Assembly: GCA_025529335.1 (NCBI GenBank)
Contig: JAMYHX010000067.1
Location: 1-64,000 of the forward strand
Source of the DNA: Rhizopus sp. PT2906
Lineage: Eukaryota; Mucoromycota; Mucoromycetes; Mucorales; Rhizopodaceae
Direction: 5' to 3'
Length of the DNA: 64,000 nucleotides
The notes under the pieces were generated by a model. It saw only the letters and a list, made by a program, of their open reading frames with translations. It ran no database searches and had not been told where the DNA came from. Each line of letters begins with the position of its first letter. Position 1 is the stretch's first letter. The position numbers and the translations under genes are program-made. Of this stretch, positions 40,245 through 52,080 are shown in pieces.

Positions 40245-42697
40245 TCACATTGAGTTCTTGATCAAGTCAAAAGCTTGCTTATAAACATTCAGCATCGTTT
40301 TACATCTTTCTCTTTCACGAGAGATCATTTCGTCTTCTTGAAGTAATTCATTAAAGCATTCTTCTTTATACAAGGCTGATACAAGTCTATTCTGTACTGA
40401 TTCTCGAGAATGGTTGACAAGTAGATGCATGATAGATTTAGGAACCAGGTCTTGAATGTTTTTTCGTACAATGTTGAAATAACTATTAATAAGAGTGCCT
40501 ATATAATAATACCATATATGGGTTATTAAAATATATAAATAGAAAGAATTTAACATACGGATCAACTGTGTCTCTAATTCTTCTCTATCTGTTGCTTCCT
40601 CTTCTAACGATGTCTGTTCCAATTTCTTAATAATCTCATTCTGCATCATACTATTCACCGACACAAAGGGTGCAGACTGTGCCTTGGTCATCATCTCTTG
40701 TAATCCTGTGGCTGGCTTTTCATTTTTGTTGGATCCAAAGAAATAGTTCAATAGTGATTCTCTAGATGAGATGTTATTCTCCTGATCAACTCCCACTACA
40801 ACAGCTTCATGAGCAGCAATCAAATCGGCTTTTTGCTTTGATTCTAATAATTGCTGACGACGTTTCAATGCCTCTATCTTCTTTTTCTTTCTTGTTTCCT
40901 GCTCTAAATTAGCCATAGCTCCAGCTGCTCCTAGGAAATCAGGATGGTTGGTATTGATGTATGCTCTTTCAATAGCGATCAAGCTTTCAACATAGGTAAC
41001 AGTTGGACCCAATCTTTCTCGTAATAGTTCCGAAACAACTTCTATTAATTTTTGATGGAGTCTTGGGTATCTTAATAGTTCCTATATTCATATAAGTATT
41101 TTTTTGTTTTTCATATATACACACACATACCATTGTATCTGAATTATGACAAACTTTCATCAGTTCTTCATAGACCATCTCTACACATCTTAGACTGGGC
41201 GCTTCCAGCAATTTAATCTGTGGTCTGACTAGCAAGTCAAATGCTAATTCGGGTACAAATAGCGAAGGACGAGGACCTGTTGAATTACGAATGGCAGTAC
41301 GAATATCATGGTCGGATAGATTGGAGCAAGGGGGTATAGCTTCTAATGATTGCTTGAATATGCTGTTGAATATATAATAAATTCGTGCACCACCACATCT
41401 ACATGTACAATGTAAGCTCATGATCTATATATCTATCAAACTTTCACTTACAACTCTTTGGTAGACATTTCAGATGATGTTCCATCAATAGCAGCAACAA
41501 AATCATTAGCAAATTTGGTCAGTAACCTTAAAACAAGTGGTCCTCTCTGTATTGGCTCCGCTGCTCTCGTCGACTCGCCATACTGTGCCAACTCTTGTTG
41601 CTTTTCAGTGATCAGACTACTCAATCTCGTTCTCAGTTCTGGTAGTTTTTCTTTAATATGAGCCAATAAGATCTACACCCATAGATTAGACTCTTTTCCC
41701 TATATTTTTTTTTCCGGAAATACCTGATTCAATTGCTTGTTTAAATACTGTGTTCCACATCGAGGTGCAATGCTGCGATAAGCTGGATGTTGTCTAAAGA
41801 ACTCATTTTCGGCTTCAAGCGCTAGATGCATAGGCTTATTTGTCAAAATATCCTGTTGACTTCGATTTACTACGCCAATAAATCCCAGCTTTAAAGGATA
41901 GGCCTTTCCTGCTAATATATCCAGAGCATGTGTACCAGCATCCATCAAGTCTAATTTTGTGAGCACACCGATAGTCCTTTTACCATCTGGGTCCACTTGT
42001 CTGGCTAGTTTCAAACTATCGGAATTGACAAGATCTGAATTGGCAGGTGTAACAGCCAAGATGATACTGTTTGGGTTTGATATATAATCCATCACTAAGC
42101 TGCGTATTTGTTGCTCTATATCACTTGGTTGATCCCCTGAATTTTTTAGGAGTTACTATTTTTTTCTTCCTCTCTTTTTCTTTACATTTTTATATAAATT
42201 ACCTATAGGAATCTATATGAAAGCAAAGGAAGGTAAGAACATCATGTATATTTATTCCGTGTGTGCGCTCTAACCTTTGTCAGCCCCGGCAAGTCCACCA
42301 AGGTTAGGTTGAGTACTTTGGGAGAATAGATACGAAGATGAATAGGCATTTTAGAGATACCCTTGTTGGCACCTGCCAAGCGACTTGTCTCGCGTTCAAT
42401 CTCTTCACGAATTTCACTGAATTCATAAAACTTTTTGTCCTTGATGTGTAAGAATTCACCATATTCTAAAGCTGAAGGCTGATGTAATGTCACTAATTGA
42501 AGTACCAGTGGTCTCCTTGTCACAATGCCACTTCCTCTCGGTAAAAAGTCACGTTGAACAAAGGTCTCCAGGACAGAGGATTTACCAGAGGATTGAGAAC
42601 CAACAACGGTAATAAGAGGTAAATCAAGCGAGTTGTCTGCACCCACAGAGGCAGCCACTGTTTGCAGCTTATTCATTAGCTCAATCAGGTTGGACAT
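40245..42697 (-). CDS. DNM1: dynamin-related GTPase, Dnm1/Drp1 type
   Basis: Exons (transcription order): 42697-42275, 42212-42203 (10 nt), 42136-41724, 41672-41452, 41398-41131, 41081-40559, 40498-40245; 703 aa. GTPase motifs are GSQSSGKS (P-loop), DLPG and TKLD. The middle domain reads CGGARIYYIFN, RTAIRNSTGPRPSLFVPELAFDLLV and LLRYPRLHQKLIEVVSELL, and the C-terminal GED ends NHSRESVQNRLVSALYKEE. These blocks match Dnm1/Drp1 (mitochondrial and peroxisomal fission) rather than Vps1 (GGARISYVFHETF type). The insert before the GED is short. All introns are 49-66 nt. The gene is expected to drive outer-membrane scission; its neighbour mitofissin acts from the intermembrane space. Confidence 0.93.
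42203..42212 (-). other. 10-nt microexon of DNM1
   Basis: The exon ATTCCTATAG encodes I-P-I and the first base of Gly, completing LTK-IPIG-DQPSD, the conserved stretch after the G3 motif (V/I-P-[IV]-G-[DE]-Q in dynamins). The 5' intron (62 nt) begins GTTAGA and ends CATATAG; the 3' intron (66 nt) begins GTAATT and ends TTCAG. Confidence 0.9.
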
Positions 42698-44121
42698 TCT
42701 TGTTGTCTATTTTGAACTACAACGCAAAAAAGGTGTATGTGTAAAAAGGTGTGGCGAGGAGCAGGGCAGAGATTACAACTTGCTGAAAAAAAAAAATTAT
42801 AAGGGCGCACATACATTTTTAGTCCGCAAAAATCAGTCAGTTGGTGAAACGGAGACGAAAAATGTGATACACGCCCGCCCATGGTATCGTAAATGGATTT
42901 AGCTTACAGGTTAGGTTGATCCCACCCCAGAGAAGTAAAAATTAAATTGAAGATTATTATGTATGCTAGCATAGAAATGAGGAAAAGAAGCACCTTATTT
43001 GTCTTTTATTATATATATTTATGGAATATAAAACGTAGCTCAGAGAACATATATCACATTAGAAGCCCAAGTGGAACCAACCATGGTTGTGTTAGGCACG
43101 ACATATAATCAAAGTATAGTGAAGAAATCATTAACCATTTTTAATTTTTTTATTGACTTATTTGATTTGAGTTCAGTGACCCCACTCCCATTGTTCGCTT
43201 TTCAATAAACAAAGTTCATTTTGGTCTCCTGTCAAAGCTCGATTTTTAAAAAGTTTAACGTTCACTTTTTCACTGGTCCACAGTTCGTTTTGGTAGCAGC
43301 ACAATTTTCGCATTTGCGTTATCCAACACTCGCTTTTGTGGCCATCAAAACTCATCTTAAGCTTTTGAGCAAGGTTAGAATCATCCAAGTCTATTGTGTT
43401 TGACATGTTTTCTATTATGTTTCTTCTCGTTCTGCGTCGTATACGCTGGATACACTCATTTTTCTCCTTGAACAATCTATATACGCATTTTATTATTGCA
43501 TAAAGGCTGTTGACTTAATAGAATATTTAAACAAAAAAGGAAAGCTCTAAACTTGCTGAAACGCATTTTCTTCTACTTTGAATCAATTCTTGTAATAAGC
43601 AGTTCGCTTCTTTATTGTTTATATTGAATAAATAGAAAATGAAAAAATGAAATGAAAAACGAACGTGTGTGTAGTAGGCGTCGTATTCTACGTTGAATAA
43701 GGGTCAATAAGTAGTGTCTACACATCAATAACAATATCAGCAACATAAACTGACCAATCACAATAATAATTACAATTCTATAATAAGTGTAGCTATCATT
43801 TTTAATATCATTATTATTCTTCCAAATAAAAGAAACATAAAGGGTCACATTGTACTTTCTGTCTATTTACGAATACAGCAGCAACTACAACTACTACAAA
43901 GTAGGCATGTAAGTGTATATACAAGTGTGAGAGAAAATGAGAAAAGCTGAAGTCAACTACCCGAAGAAATCATGGCAAGCTCTTTTACGGTTTTTGTGGG
44001 GATCCACAAACTCATAAAAAAGACTAATATTGGCTGGCTCTGTTGACTTTTCTTTGATGATCGAAGAAGAGAGACTAGGCTTGCATTAGCTCCAGAAGGC
44101 ATTTGTAACTTGAGCTAGTAA
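42698..44121. other. intergenic, one doubtful minus-strand ORF
   Basis: There is no recognisable gene. A 100-codon minus frame (43475-43173) reads MFKEKNECIQRIRRRTRR... and contains repeated W/NEL-type words, which mirrors repeated CGCTTTT/GTTCATTTT words in the DNA; it is probably not a gene. The rest is AT-rich. Confidence 0.4.
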
Positions 44122-44666
44122 TTACATGTTTTGAGGACAGCAGAAGACGGAGATATCGTTTAATGATCGCGGAAACTTTATTCTTCCAAGCTCAGTCATT
44201 GTATATATCTTGTGGTGGTCCAATAAAGTCATATAAAAAGCAACAGAGAAGCCTGTAGTAGATCGAAATAAGAAATTCTGTATAACTATCACAATGAAGC
44301 GCACTTACCATAAATCTGAAAGCTAAACGAAGCATCTAGAAGGTGGCTATCCAGGCACTCTTTCGTCAGATGGGTCAAACGTAAGAAACCGCTACAAAGG
44401 GCTGCTTTGTCGCATGTTGGCTGGATAATTTTCACCTCGCCAAATCCAATATGGGCACCAAAATGTAGCTGATCAACCAATGTTATAGATGCGTCAGGTC
44501 TTAGAAGGCTGTCATCAGTTTGCTTGTTTAGCCATCGTAATAGAGTGTTTCTTTCATTGTCAGAGAAAACGGCAGACAATAGAGGGTCAAAATAGATGCT
44601 CCACAATTCTGATTCAGAGATATCAGTGACATCTACGATTGGATCTCTAGGGAATTTTAAAATCAT
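44122..44666 (-). pseudogene. PD-(D/E)XK-like mucoralean ORFan, C-terminal part
   Basis: Frame 44666-44289 contains ELWSIYFDPLLSAVFSDN, LLRPDASITLV and IGFGEVKIIQP: an R-PD...G-EVK arrangement like the core of the PD-(D/E)XK nuclease fold. A second frame (about 44260-44122) continues GFSVAFYMTLL and IYTMTELGRIKFPRS and could be joined by a short intron after SFQIYG. No start exon is evident. Upstream, at 44.9-45.1 kb, an old minus-strand segment (ELAALNHILILKPLQHS) matches the ORFan at 20.0-20.7 kb, so this looks like one degraded gene of a repeated family. Nuclease activity is only a guess from the motif. Confidence 0.4.
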
Positions 44667-46510
44667 ACAAAAAGAAGATCTACGTTAGCATCAATCAACA
44701 TATAAAAGTTATTGATAGTACTTGCAGTAATGCAATGCCTATGATGACTCTGCATTTTTCGTAATTTAAGGAATTGAAGAATAACAAAAGATCAGTGATG
44801 ATATTATATATACTTTGAGTTTGATGTATTAAATGCTTCAATACGAGATTTAGCTGCATCAATTCCTCTCACTGGTAAAATCAAACGAGAGGTCAATTGA
44901 TATCCACACTTCTTCATTTAGGATATGCTTGATATGCTCGTCAGTGAACACTTCTCTCATCATTTTGCTGTGTTGCAATGGTTTTAGAATTAGTATGTGG
45001 TTTAAGGCAGCTAACTCTTGCGTATGACTCTCAAGTAGGATATGGCCATCGGATTCAACAAACTGCTTGACAAGTTGACGATATTGGTGAACAGGTTTGT
45101 AATGTTAATGCCATTCTCCAGAATTCAAGGCTCTGCTTCGGCAACTTCATCTTCCTCGGTTTCATTGATTTAATCTTGATCATATTCATGATAATCAAGT
45201 AGTTTCTTTATCGATCTCTTCACTTTGGCTATTTGTTTCATTAGGCCAATACTACAGGCACTACCTCTACCTATTACCTATGACGTCGCCCAGCAAAGTT
45301 TTTGTATGTGTAATGTCAAGTTAAACATGGCTTTATGAAGTTGCCATATTGGTTTATTTCTTCTCAAGAAGAAGAAAGAGATAAAAAAGAAGTTTATTTT
45401 TTTATTCTAATTTTATGTTGTCAGTTGATCAACAAAGATGTACGAATACGTGTAATTATGATGACATCGTATTTTATATCAGAGAGAGAGTGAACTGGAC
45501 AAGCCTTAGATTAGGCAGACACTTTGGTAATGTGAAGTTGTATAGTGACAATATAGGTGGCGGCCGTAGCATTGGCCTATTTCTGGTGCATTTTCTGTGC
45601 ACGTAGTGTACACCTTTTATTAGCGCTAAAATTTTTCAGTCCACAGAAGCACTGAGAGGTATGCTTATTTCAAACGTCGTTGACTCTGTCTCGACCTTGG
45701 ATGTGATCATAAGCTTCAAGCCACGCTTTATTTTCAGTAATGTCATGGTGTGAACATCCAAGTCTATGCCCTTATTCCTTCTAAGCTACACACTGTGGTA
45801 ATAATATTTTAACCAAGAACAAGTTGTGAAGGCCCTTGAGGTCAGTAAAATCTCTCAAGATCGAAAAGGACAGACGTGGGGGAAGTTCCTGCCCGTCATC
45901 TGAAGAAATTCTCGAATAGAACCGAGAGACTGGGTTTGCAAGTTGGGTCTCAAGGATACGTACACTGTTGTTCCTATTCCCAAGGAATCCCGCCCATATT
46001 GATGGGAAGTGTAGAAACTGAAAGAGCTGTATTACCGTTCTCCTTCACACATGCACTTTTAGGAAATAAGACGTAGCTCCTAAATAACAGAAACTAACTT
46101 TTTTGGTCATTTTATCAAAGGAACACTGTCAGGAACAAAGGATCAAAGAATTTGAAAAAGGTAAAGATTTGTAGTGTAGATGTACAGTGATTGTTGGTGA
46201 AATTCTTTTCTGATTCAAAATGGTTCACACAATCAACTTTGCATGCGTATAAATGCATAGATATGCTTGTTACATCTCTCGCGTGTATTTTTAATAAAGT
46301 AGAAAAGATCCGTCCTTTGGATTCTTGCATATTCATAGTTCAGCCAATATATATTTAAAGATTGCTAGATCTAGTCAAGTAACTTGTATTCATACAAAAA
46401 TAATTTTATTATTATTATTATATATATAAAAAGGAGAAAAAAAGAGAATGAGAGGGGAAAGAGAAAGTGGGGGGGAATATAAAATATATAGCAGTCGTTT
46501 TAGGTCATAT
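44667..46510. other. gene-poor region with ORFan remnants
   Basis: The minus-strand similarity to the 20-kb ORFan lies at about 44880-45120. Plus-strand frames at 45415-45606 and 45876-46076 have no motifs. A (TTA/TA)n microsatellite is present near 46405-46430. Confidence 0.4.
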
Positions 46511-48029
46511 TTAGTGAGACGCATTTGATGCAAGTTCCTCTACAATTCCACTCAGGTTGTTATGATGGGTTGATTGACGAGAAAGGGTATGATTTAAATG
46601 TTGAATAGATGTAGGTGTAGATAGATCAAAGTAAGTCTCTGATCGTTCCATTTCATCACTGCTACTACAACTATTGGTCGTACCAGTACTGTTCATACGC
46701 TTTTTAGCGATTGATCTACGTTTATCATTCGAAAAGGCCATTTTGATTTTTTCAACCAGGTTATTGTTGTATTTTGTATTCTTTTGTTTTTGTTCTGCAG
46801 CAGAAGCACTTGTACCAATATTGGCGCGATGATGATCTTCTGCATCTGACATAATTGCTATTTAAAAATAATTGCTAAATAAAGCTAAATAAATAACGTG
46901 CATTATGTAGTATTACCTTCTATGTCATTTGAAGTTGTATTATTTGACGATGGTGGCATCATGCCCGATAGACTATTTGTACATGCTACCAGAGTAGTCG
47001 ATAGTGGTGGATCACTAAGAATAGCTTGAGTTGGTAATGGGTGCAATATTTCTTCTTCTTCTTCTGCATCAGAGGAAGAAGAGGAAGAACTAGAAGGACA
47101 GTGATCGCCTTGAGTTTGTGCATGAGTATTTTTTCGTAGACCAAACTTTTCAATAACTTCTTCTATTTCCATAGCAACGCTTGCATCCAGATCGGAATAT
47201 GTGCGGCAAATAGGGCACTGGAACCCTGGGTAACTGTCAAGTAAAGGACGTATACATTTAAAGTGGTAGGTATGAGAACAAGGAGCGACAAATAAGGCTT
47301 GAAATGGAGCCAGAGCATACAAACAGATGCAGCACTCTTCGACTTGAATATTATCAGATGATGCTGTCAGCTGGAGTTGTTTGTTACTTGTGATGTTGCG
47401 TAAATTATTAAACGCTGAAATTGAATAAGAAATTTGCTTTGCTTGTGATTGTCTGTTCACTTCAAATCTCATTTTGACTGCACGATAAATTTCTTCAAAT
47501 CCACCTTGATAGTCAACACCCAGTTGGACTAAATCTCCGTCTCTGATTTCAACAGGTCGACTTTCTTGATTTGCTGGACTGAGCCTCACATGGTTCACAA
47601 ATGTACCAGAGGATGATTTTGTATCTTTTAAGAGTACCTATTAAATCATTAAAGTTATTTTTTGTTTTTCTGAGGATATCATTCAACATGTGAGCAACCC
47701 TCCACCCCCCCTTGTAAATACTTTTTATAGTAACTTACCTTTCCTTCATGGTTTAGCCAAACTTCACAGTGAGATCGAGATACAACTTTACTTTTAAATG
47801 ATATATGATTTTGTACAGATGATTTATCTGTAAATCTCCCGATTTTAATCACCTTGCCAGCTTCAAGGTCTCTTTCAATAATGCTAAATATTAAACTGCG
47901 ACTGGGATTTTCAATACTGGGCACAATTCGGACATGAACTTTAGGTTCGTTGCGTTGACTGCTACTTGACCTTCTAAATAATGGGTTCCTTATGGATGAG
48001 CTCGATTCTTCTGTATATTGTGATGCCAT
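46511..48029 (-). CDS. DMA1: FHA-RING E3 ubiquitin ligase, Dma1/Chfr type
   Basis: Exons 48029-47739, 47637-46917 and 46857-46511; 452 aa. The start MASQYTEESS (48029) has a strong context (AACAATGGC); an in-frame ATG at 48053 is also possible. The FHA domain (about residues 60-170) has KIGRFTDKS, VSRSHCEVW and SGTFVNHVRL, so the phosphothreonine-binding Arg, Ser and His are present. The RING-H2 (about residues 205-255) reads CCICLYALAP, APCSHTYHFKCI and FQCPICR. The Ser-rich acidic C-terminal region is extended (about 200 aa) and lacks known domains. In yeasts, Dma proteins act in the spindle-position and septation checkpoint as ubiquitin ligases. Intron 1 is long for this window (101 nt) and contains a G/C-run (CCACCCCCCCTT on +). 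Confidence 0.9.
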
Positions 48030-49938
48030 TGTTAAACAAATAAAATCCGCCATAAAATGCAAAAAAATGAAAAAGAAAAAATAAAAAAAGAAGAATTGAA
48101 ATAATATTCCCCTAGTAACGTCATGCAACCAAATAGGTTTCTTTATTTGGTATCCTTGCTGAATTACAAAACAATTATCCAACGAAAACAATTGGTTACA
48201 CACATCTACCGTTCAGGAACTACACGGGTTTTGTAGCAAAGGTTAAAAATAAAACTTGGTCTCCAAGCAACGGCGTTGTTTAAAAGTGTTTTAAGGGGGG
48301 GATAGTGTAAAGTCAAGAAAAAGACAGGGGCTCAACGATATCAAAATGTCCTCTCGACGCTTTTTGTACAAAAATCATACGTTCGTAGCGACTGAATATG
48401 GAGGGGTGATTTTTATTCTCCAATCATCATTATGGATACCGTGTGACACATGACATCTGGAAAAAGAGTTTCATGCTATCACTAGAAACGAAGGTACAAG
48501 GGAAACTACAATTATCTTAGGGAGAATAACAAGCCAGGCACTGCATGTGTAATGGGTTACGATGTTGGATAAAAGCGTTTATGTTTAAAGGGTAAAAAGA
48601 GTCATATACGTGAAGAATAATAGAAGCATGTATCAGCAAGAGGCTGATCACAGTGCCAAGTTCAGATAGTTTGTACCACATAAAAATGGTCAACGCTCTC
48701 TTTTTGGCGCTTCCCGGTGGTGCAATAGAAAAAGTTGAGCATTATTCTCTCGCTTGGTTTATTCTCATATTTCCAAAAAAAAATTACAACACCGAGAGTA
48801 TTCACATCACAAGACACACTGCTCGTACATACTTTTTAAAGTAGAGTCTAACGGTGAGAATACAGCGTAGGAAAGTTGGAACAGATGCAGTCAAATGCTA
48901 CAGAAACGATTCTTTAAACTCAGATGTAACCATCTAAAGTAAAACGCTTTAATTTTTACAACGTGTGATGTCTACGCCTAAGCTTTATTAAAGGCGAAAG
49001 ATAAATAGGAGCAAAGATAAGTGGAAGGGTTATTATCATTGTATACCTTAATCTGATGATAAATGGTATGGGAAACATGAAGTATTGACTTATTTATAGT
49101 TTTTTCCTTTTTTTACTAATTTGGGGTAATGACTAAACAAGTTACTTGCATATTTAACTTTGCTTCTCTACTATAGAGAAAGGCTATGAAAATAAAAAGA
49201 ACGGCTTCAATACTTTGCTTATGAACTAGCGCTTGGCTATTGTTATCCATGATAACATTATGCATTTAATTGCTACTTTTTAAGATAAAGCAATAAATGA
49301 CCCTTCAGACTCAATTCTGACTCGAAAAAGTACCTGTTAGTCTGTCAGCCTAAAAATACCTTAAAAATTACCGTAGCAATAACCTACAAAAGACTCATCT
49401 GTAACTCATAACGTTTAGAAGACGGCTTATCCAATAAGATGAGGTTCAGCTTATTTTCCTAATATAGTAATTAACAAAATCAAGGCACCAAGGCTTCAAA
49501 AAGCTATAACAGAGGTACACTTTTTACTTTTAGCTCAGCATCAAATCTCTTTGAAACTACCGTATGTCCTATCCTTACGTTATGCTTTCTTTTTTAGTGC
49601 TTCTACTAGAAAATCAAGGAATATCAGAATACATTGCTTTGATTTCACTTTTGAATAGATTGAGAACAGTAATGAAAGAGTCTAACAACAGCAACAACAA
49701 TTGACACCACTTTTTTGTACTAAAATTCAAATATTAAAAGGAAGCTTTTATAATATGTATTATCTGTAATGCTTATATGTAATAAGATGCAAGCATAGAA
49801 TAATAAGATATAACGCAAAAGATTGAGTAAATGTATGTATTATCTCGTTTATAACAAGACTAATTTTATTGATAAAATTCAAAAGTATCCTGCAAAGCAT
49901 ATCAGACAAGCTTTTCTTTTCAATTTTAAAATATAAAA
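48030..49938. other. intergenic, with a gypsy-like polypurine relic
   Basis: There is no supported gene. At 48290-48306, TTTTAAGGGGGGGATA is followed by GTGTAAAGTC. It closely resembles the polypurine tract/LTR junction at 16970-16986 (TTTAGGGGGGGATA then TTGACAG), suggesting another gypsy 3' end relic. Confidence 0.4.
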
Positions 49939-52080
49939 ATGTCCAAGCATTATTCAAAGAAGCGCCAACGAGAAGTAGACAATCCATTCCCTTCTATAGT
50001 AAACTTTCCAGCCAGATGGAAGTCTGGAAGAGAAGGATTTGGCCCACCACATAAACGTCACCGTAAAACACAAGATAGAGATCAATACCTGATGGATATT
50101 TTTATGGAACAACTTGAGATACAACTCTCCAGCTATATCCGTCACTGTTGCCAAACGGGTGGAAATATTGATGCGCTTTTCCAGACAGAAATATCTCGCT
50201 CAAGATTACAGCGTGGAATTGTAACTGGTGCTGAAGTAAGGATTCAAGAACCTACACGAGAAATAGACAAATTACTTAAAAGAAAAAGGAAGGATAAAAC
50301 ACCATTGCTACGTTGGAAAGATTTCGTTGAAAAAAAGTTTTTATAGTGTTGCTGATAGAAGTGAACAGGAGAATGACGACATACAAGAAAGCGATATGGA
50401 TTCATGGGCACTACGACTAGTGTGCCACAGCATAATAGGGAAGCTTCCATAAAAACCTTTAGTGCCTCTTTGATGCCGCTTATTAGAACTGACTTACCTG
50501 CTGATATCAAAGACGAATTTTTAAAGACTATAAGGCAAACTCTAACTGATGCATCCGATTATATCATCGAATATAGCATTCAAGTTTACAAGCTACTATT
50601 GATTTTCAGGAAAGCATATTTCATAAAACAAGGAAATAAAATTGTTCTAGAACGAAAAACGGGTCCTCTTCTTGAAGAAATCGTACCAGCAGGCTTTGTT
50701 GTTGAAAATGGTGTCCGTTACCTTCCTCCGCCATTTGACAGAACTATTTTAACCAACGATTTTTTTGAAAAAGACTTTGAAAGTCTTTTTAATAAGGACC
50801 ATTTACAAAGAATACATTCTAACTATTTTGGGCCTCGTGGTGTCACTGTCAGTTCCTTGTCTCTTCATCCATTTCAAAAGGCTCTGTTTGCTGCTGCTAA
50901 AAAAGAAGGCGTAAGGAACAAGATAATCAATACATACATTATGAAGGTGACGCAAGTGAAGTATATGACCAATTTCGAAAATATTTGGAAAACCAAGTAT
51001 CGCTATACAAAAATGCTCAATCGAGTATTAATTGTATTGCTGAGAATACATCTGGCATCAGAACGTGAAAGAAAGAAAATAGAACGGTTATAGGAGATTG
51101 CCACACAAGACAATACCAAAATAACTAGAAATTCGTGTTATATAAGAAGGAATACGATAAAGAATGAGAGGGAAAAACAAAGCAAGTACCTTCAAAAAGC
51201 ACAGGAAGACACAGAAAACAGGCGTAAATGGAAAACAAAGGCTATAAACTGCGATAAGTGTATAAATACATTTATACAAGCCTTATCAATTTATGTAAGT
51301 TTGATAGCCTGACGCTTTAATTGAATAATCACTTACAGAGAGTATATACATTTTAGCGTACCATGGTCCATCAGGCTGCTCAAACAAGCGATGTCACTGA
51401 TGCTGACAATGAAGTATCTTTAGACATAGAAGCTGGTATCAATCCTGTCGCGACCCAGCAGTTAACGACATTAGAAGATGAGAGCGTCAAGCAGAAAACT
51501 GACACTACTAGAAGACGGTTAAACCGTCTAAAATCAAATATAAGGTAAATAATGTTTAAGCAATTTGGTAGAACTGCTGCCGCCAAGCATTTCAAGAGCG
51601 CACTTCCAGATATCACAGTTGCAGAGTCAAATGCTTGTGTGCTAATAATAAATCTTTTAATGCCATATCTACCACATGGAAACAACCAACATAATATCAT
51701 TTACCAATTGCCGTTTTTTTTTGATGGCCGATGGCCTCCTTCGAAGCTGTGGATGCAGTAGGCTTACTGTAAAATTGGCGCCATTGATCACAGCGCATAA
51801 GTTTCTTGCTTTGAAAATAGATGTTTCATCACTATTCGCTTTGTTTTGCTCAAGGAAGAAGGCCGGTAGAGGTAAAGAAATGGAGTTTGCAAATAATGAT
51901 GGTAGCCTTATCACTACATGACAGATTGCCACTGAATCCAAAGATGCTGTTTTTGGATCTACTTTCAATCTTGACGAAGTCAACATTTTGTGTAACATTT
52001 ATGGCTTGAAATTTGTACATAATATGTAAGTTTTGCCTGGGCTCAAGACTGTCAGGAGCAATGATTATTTACTGAACGAA
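49939..52080 (+). pseudogene. decayed multi-part ORFan
   Basis: The first frame (49939-50346) begins MSKHYSKKRQREVDNPFPS and contains RWKSGREGFGPPHKRHRK. After an A-run/T-run (50330-50342), the continuing sense needs a frame change: FYSVADRSEQ then, again in another frame, 50404-51093 (PQHNREASIKTFSASLMPL, LTDASDYIIEYSIQVYKLLL, LPPPFDRTILTNDFFEKDF). Fragments run on to about 52080, e.g. SKDAVFGSTFNLDEVNILC and IYGLKFVHN at 51937-52023. The colinear pieces with frameshifts and stops point to one long gene in decay. I recall similar repeated mucoralean ORFs of unknown function and cannot name the family. Introns could account for part of the interruptions. Confidence 0.45.

Noticed and set aside
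41458..41661. Plus-strand ORF opposite DNM1 exon 4
   Set aside because: Antisense shadow of a well-conserved dynamin exon.
43173..43475. 100-codon minus-strand ORF
   Set aside because: No recognised motif, the reading mirrors short repeated DNA words, and there is no promoter or splice support.
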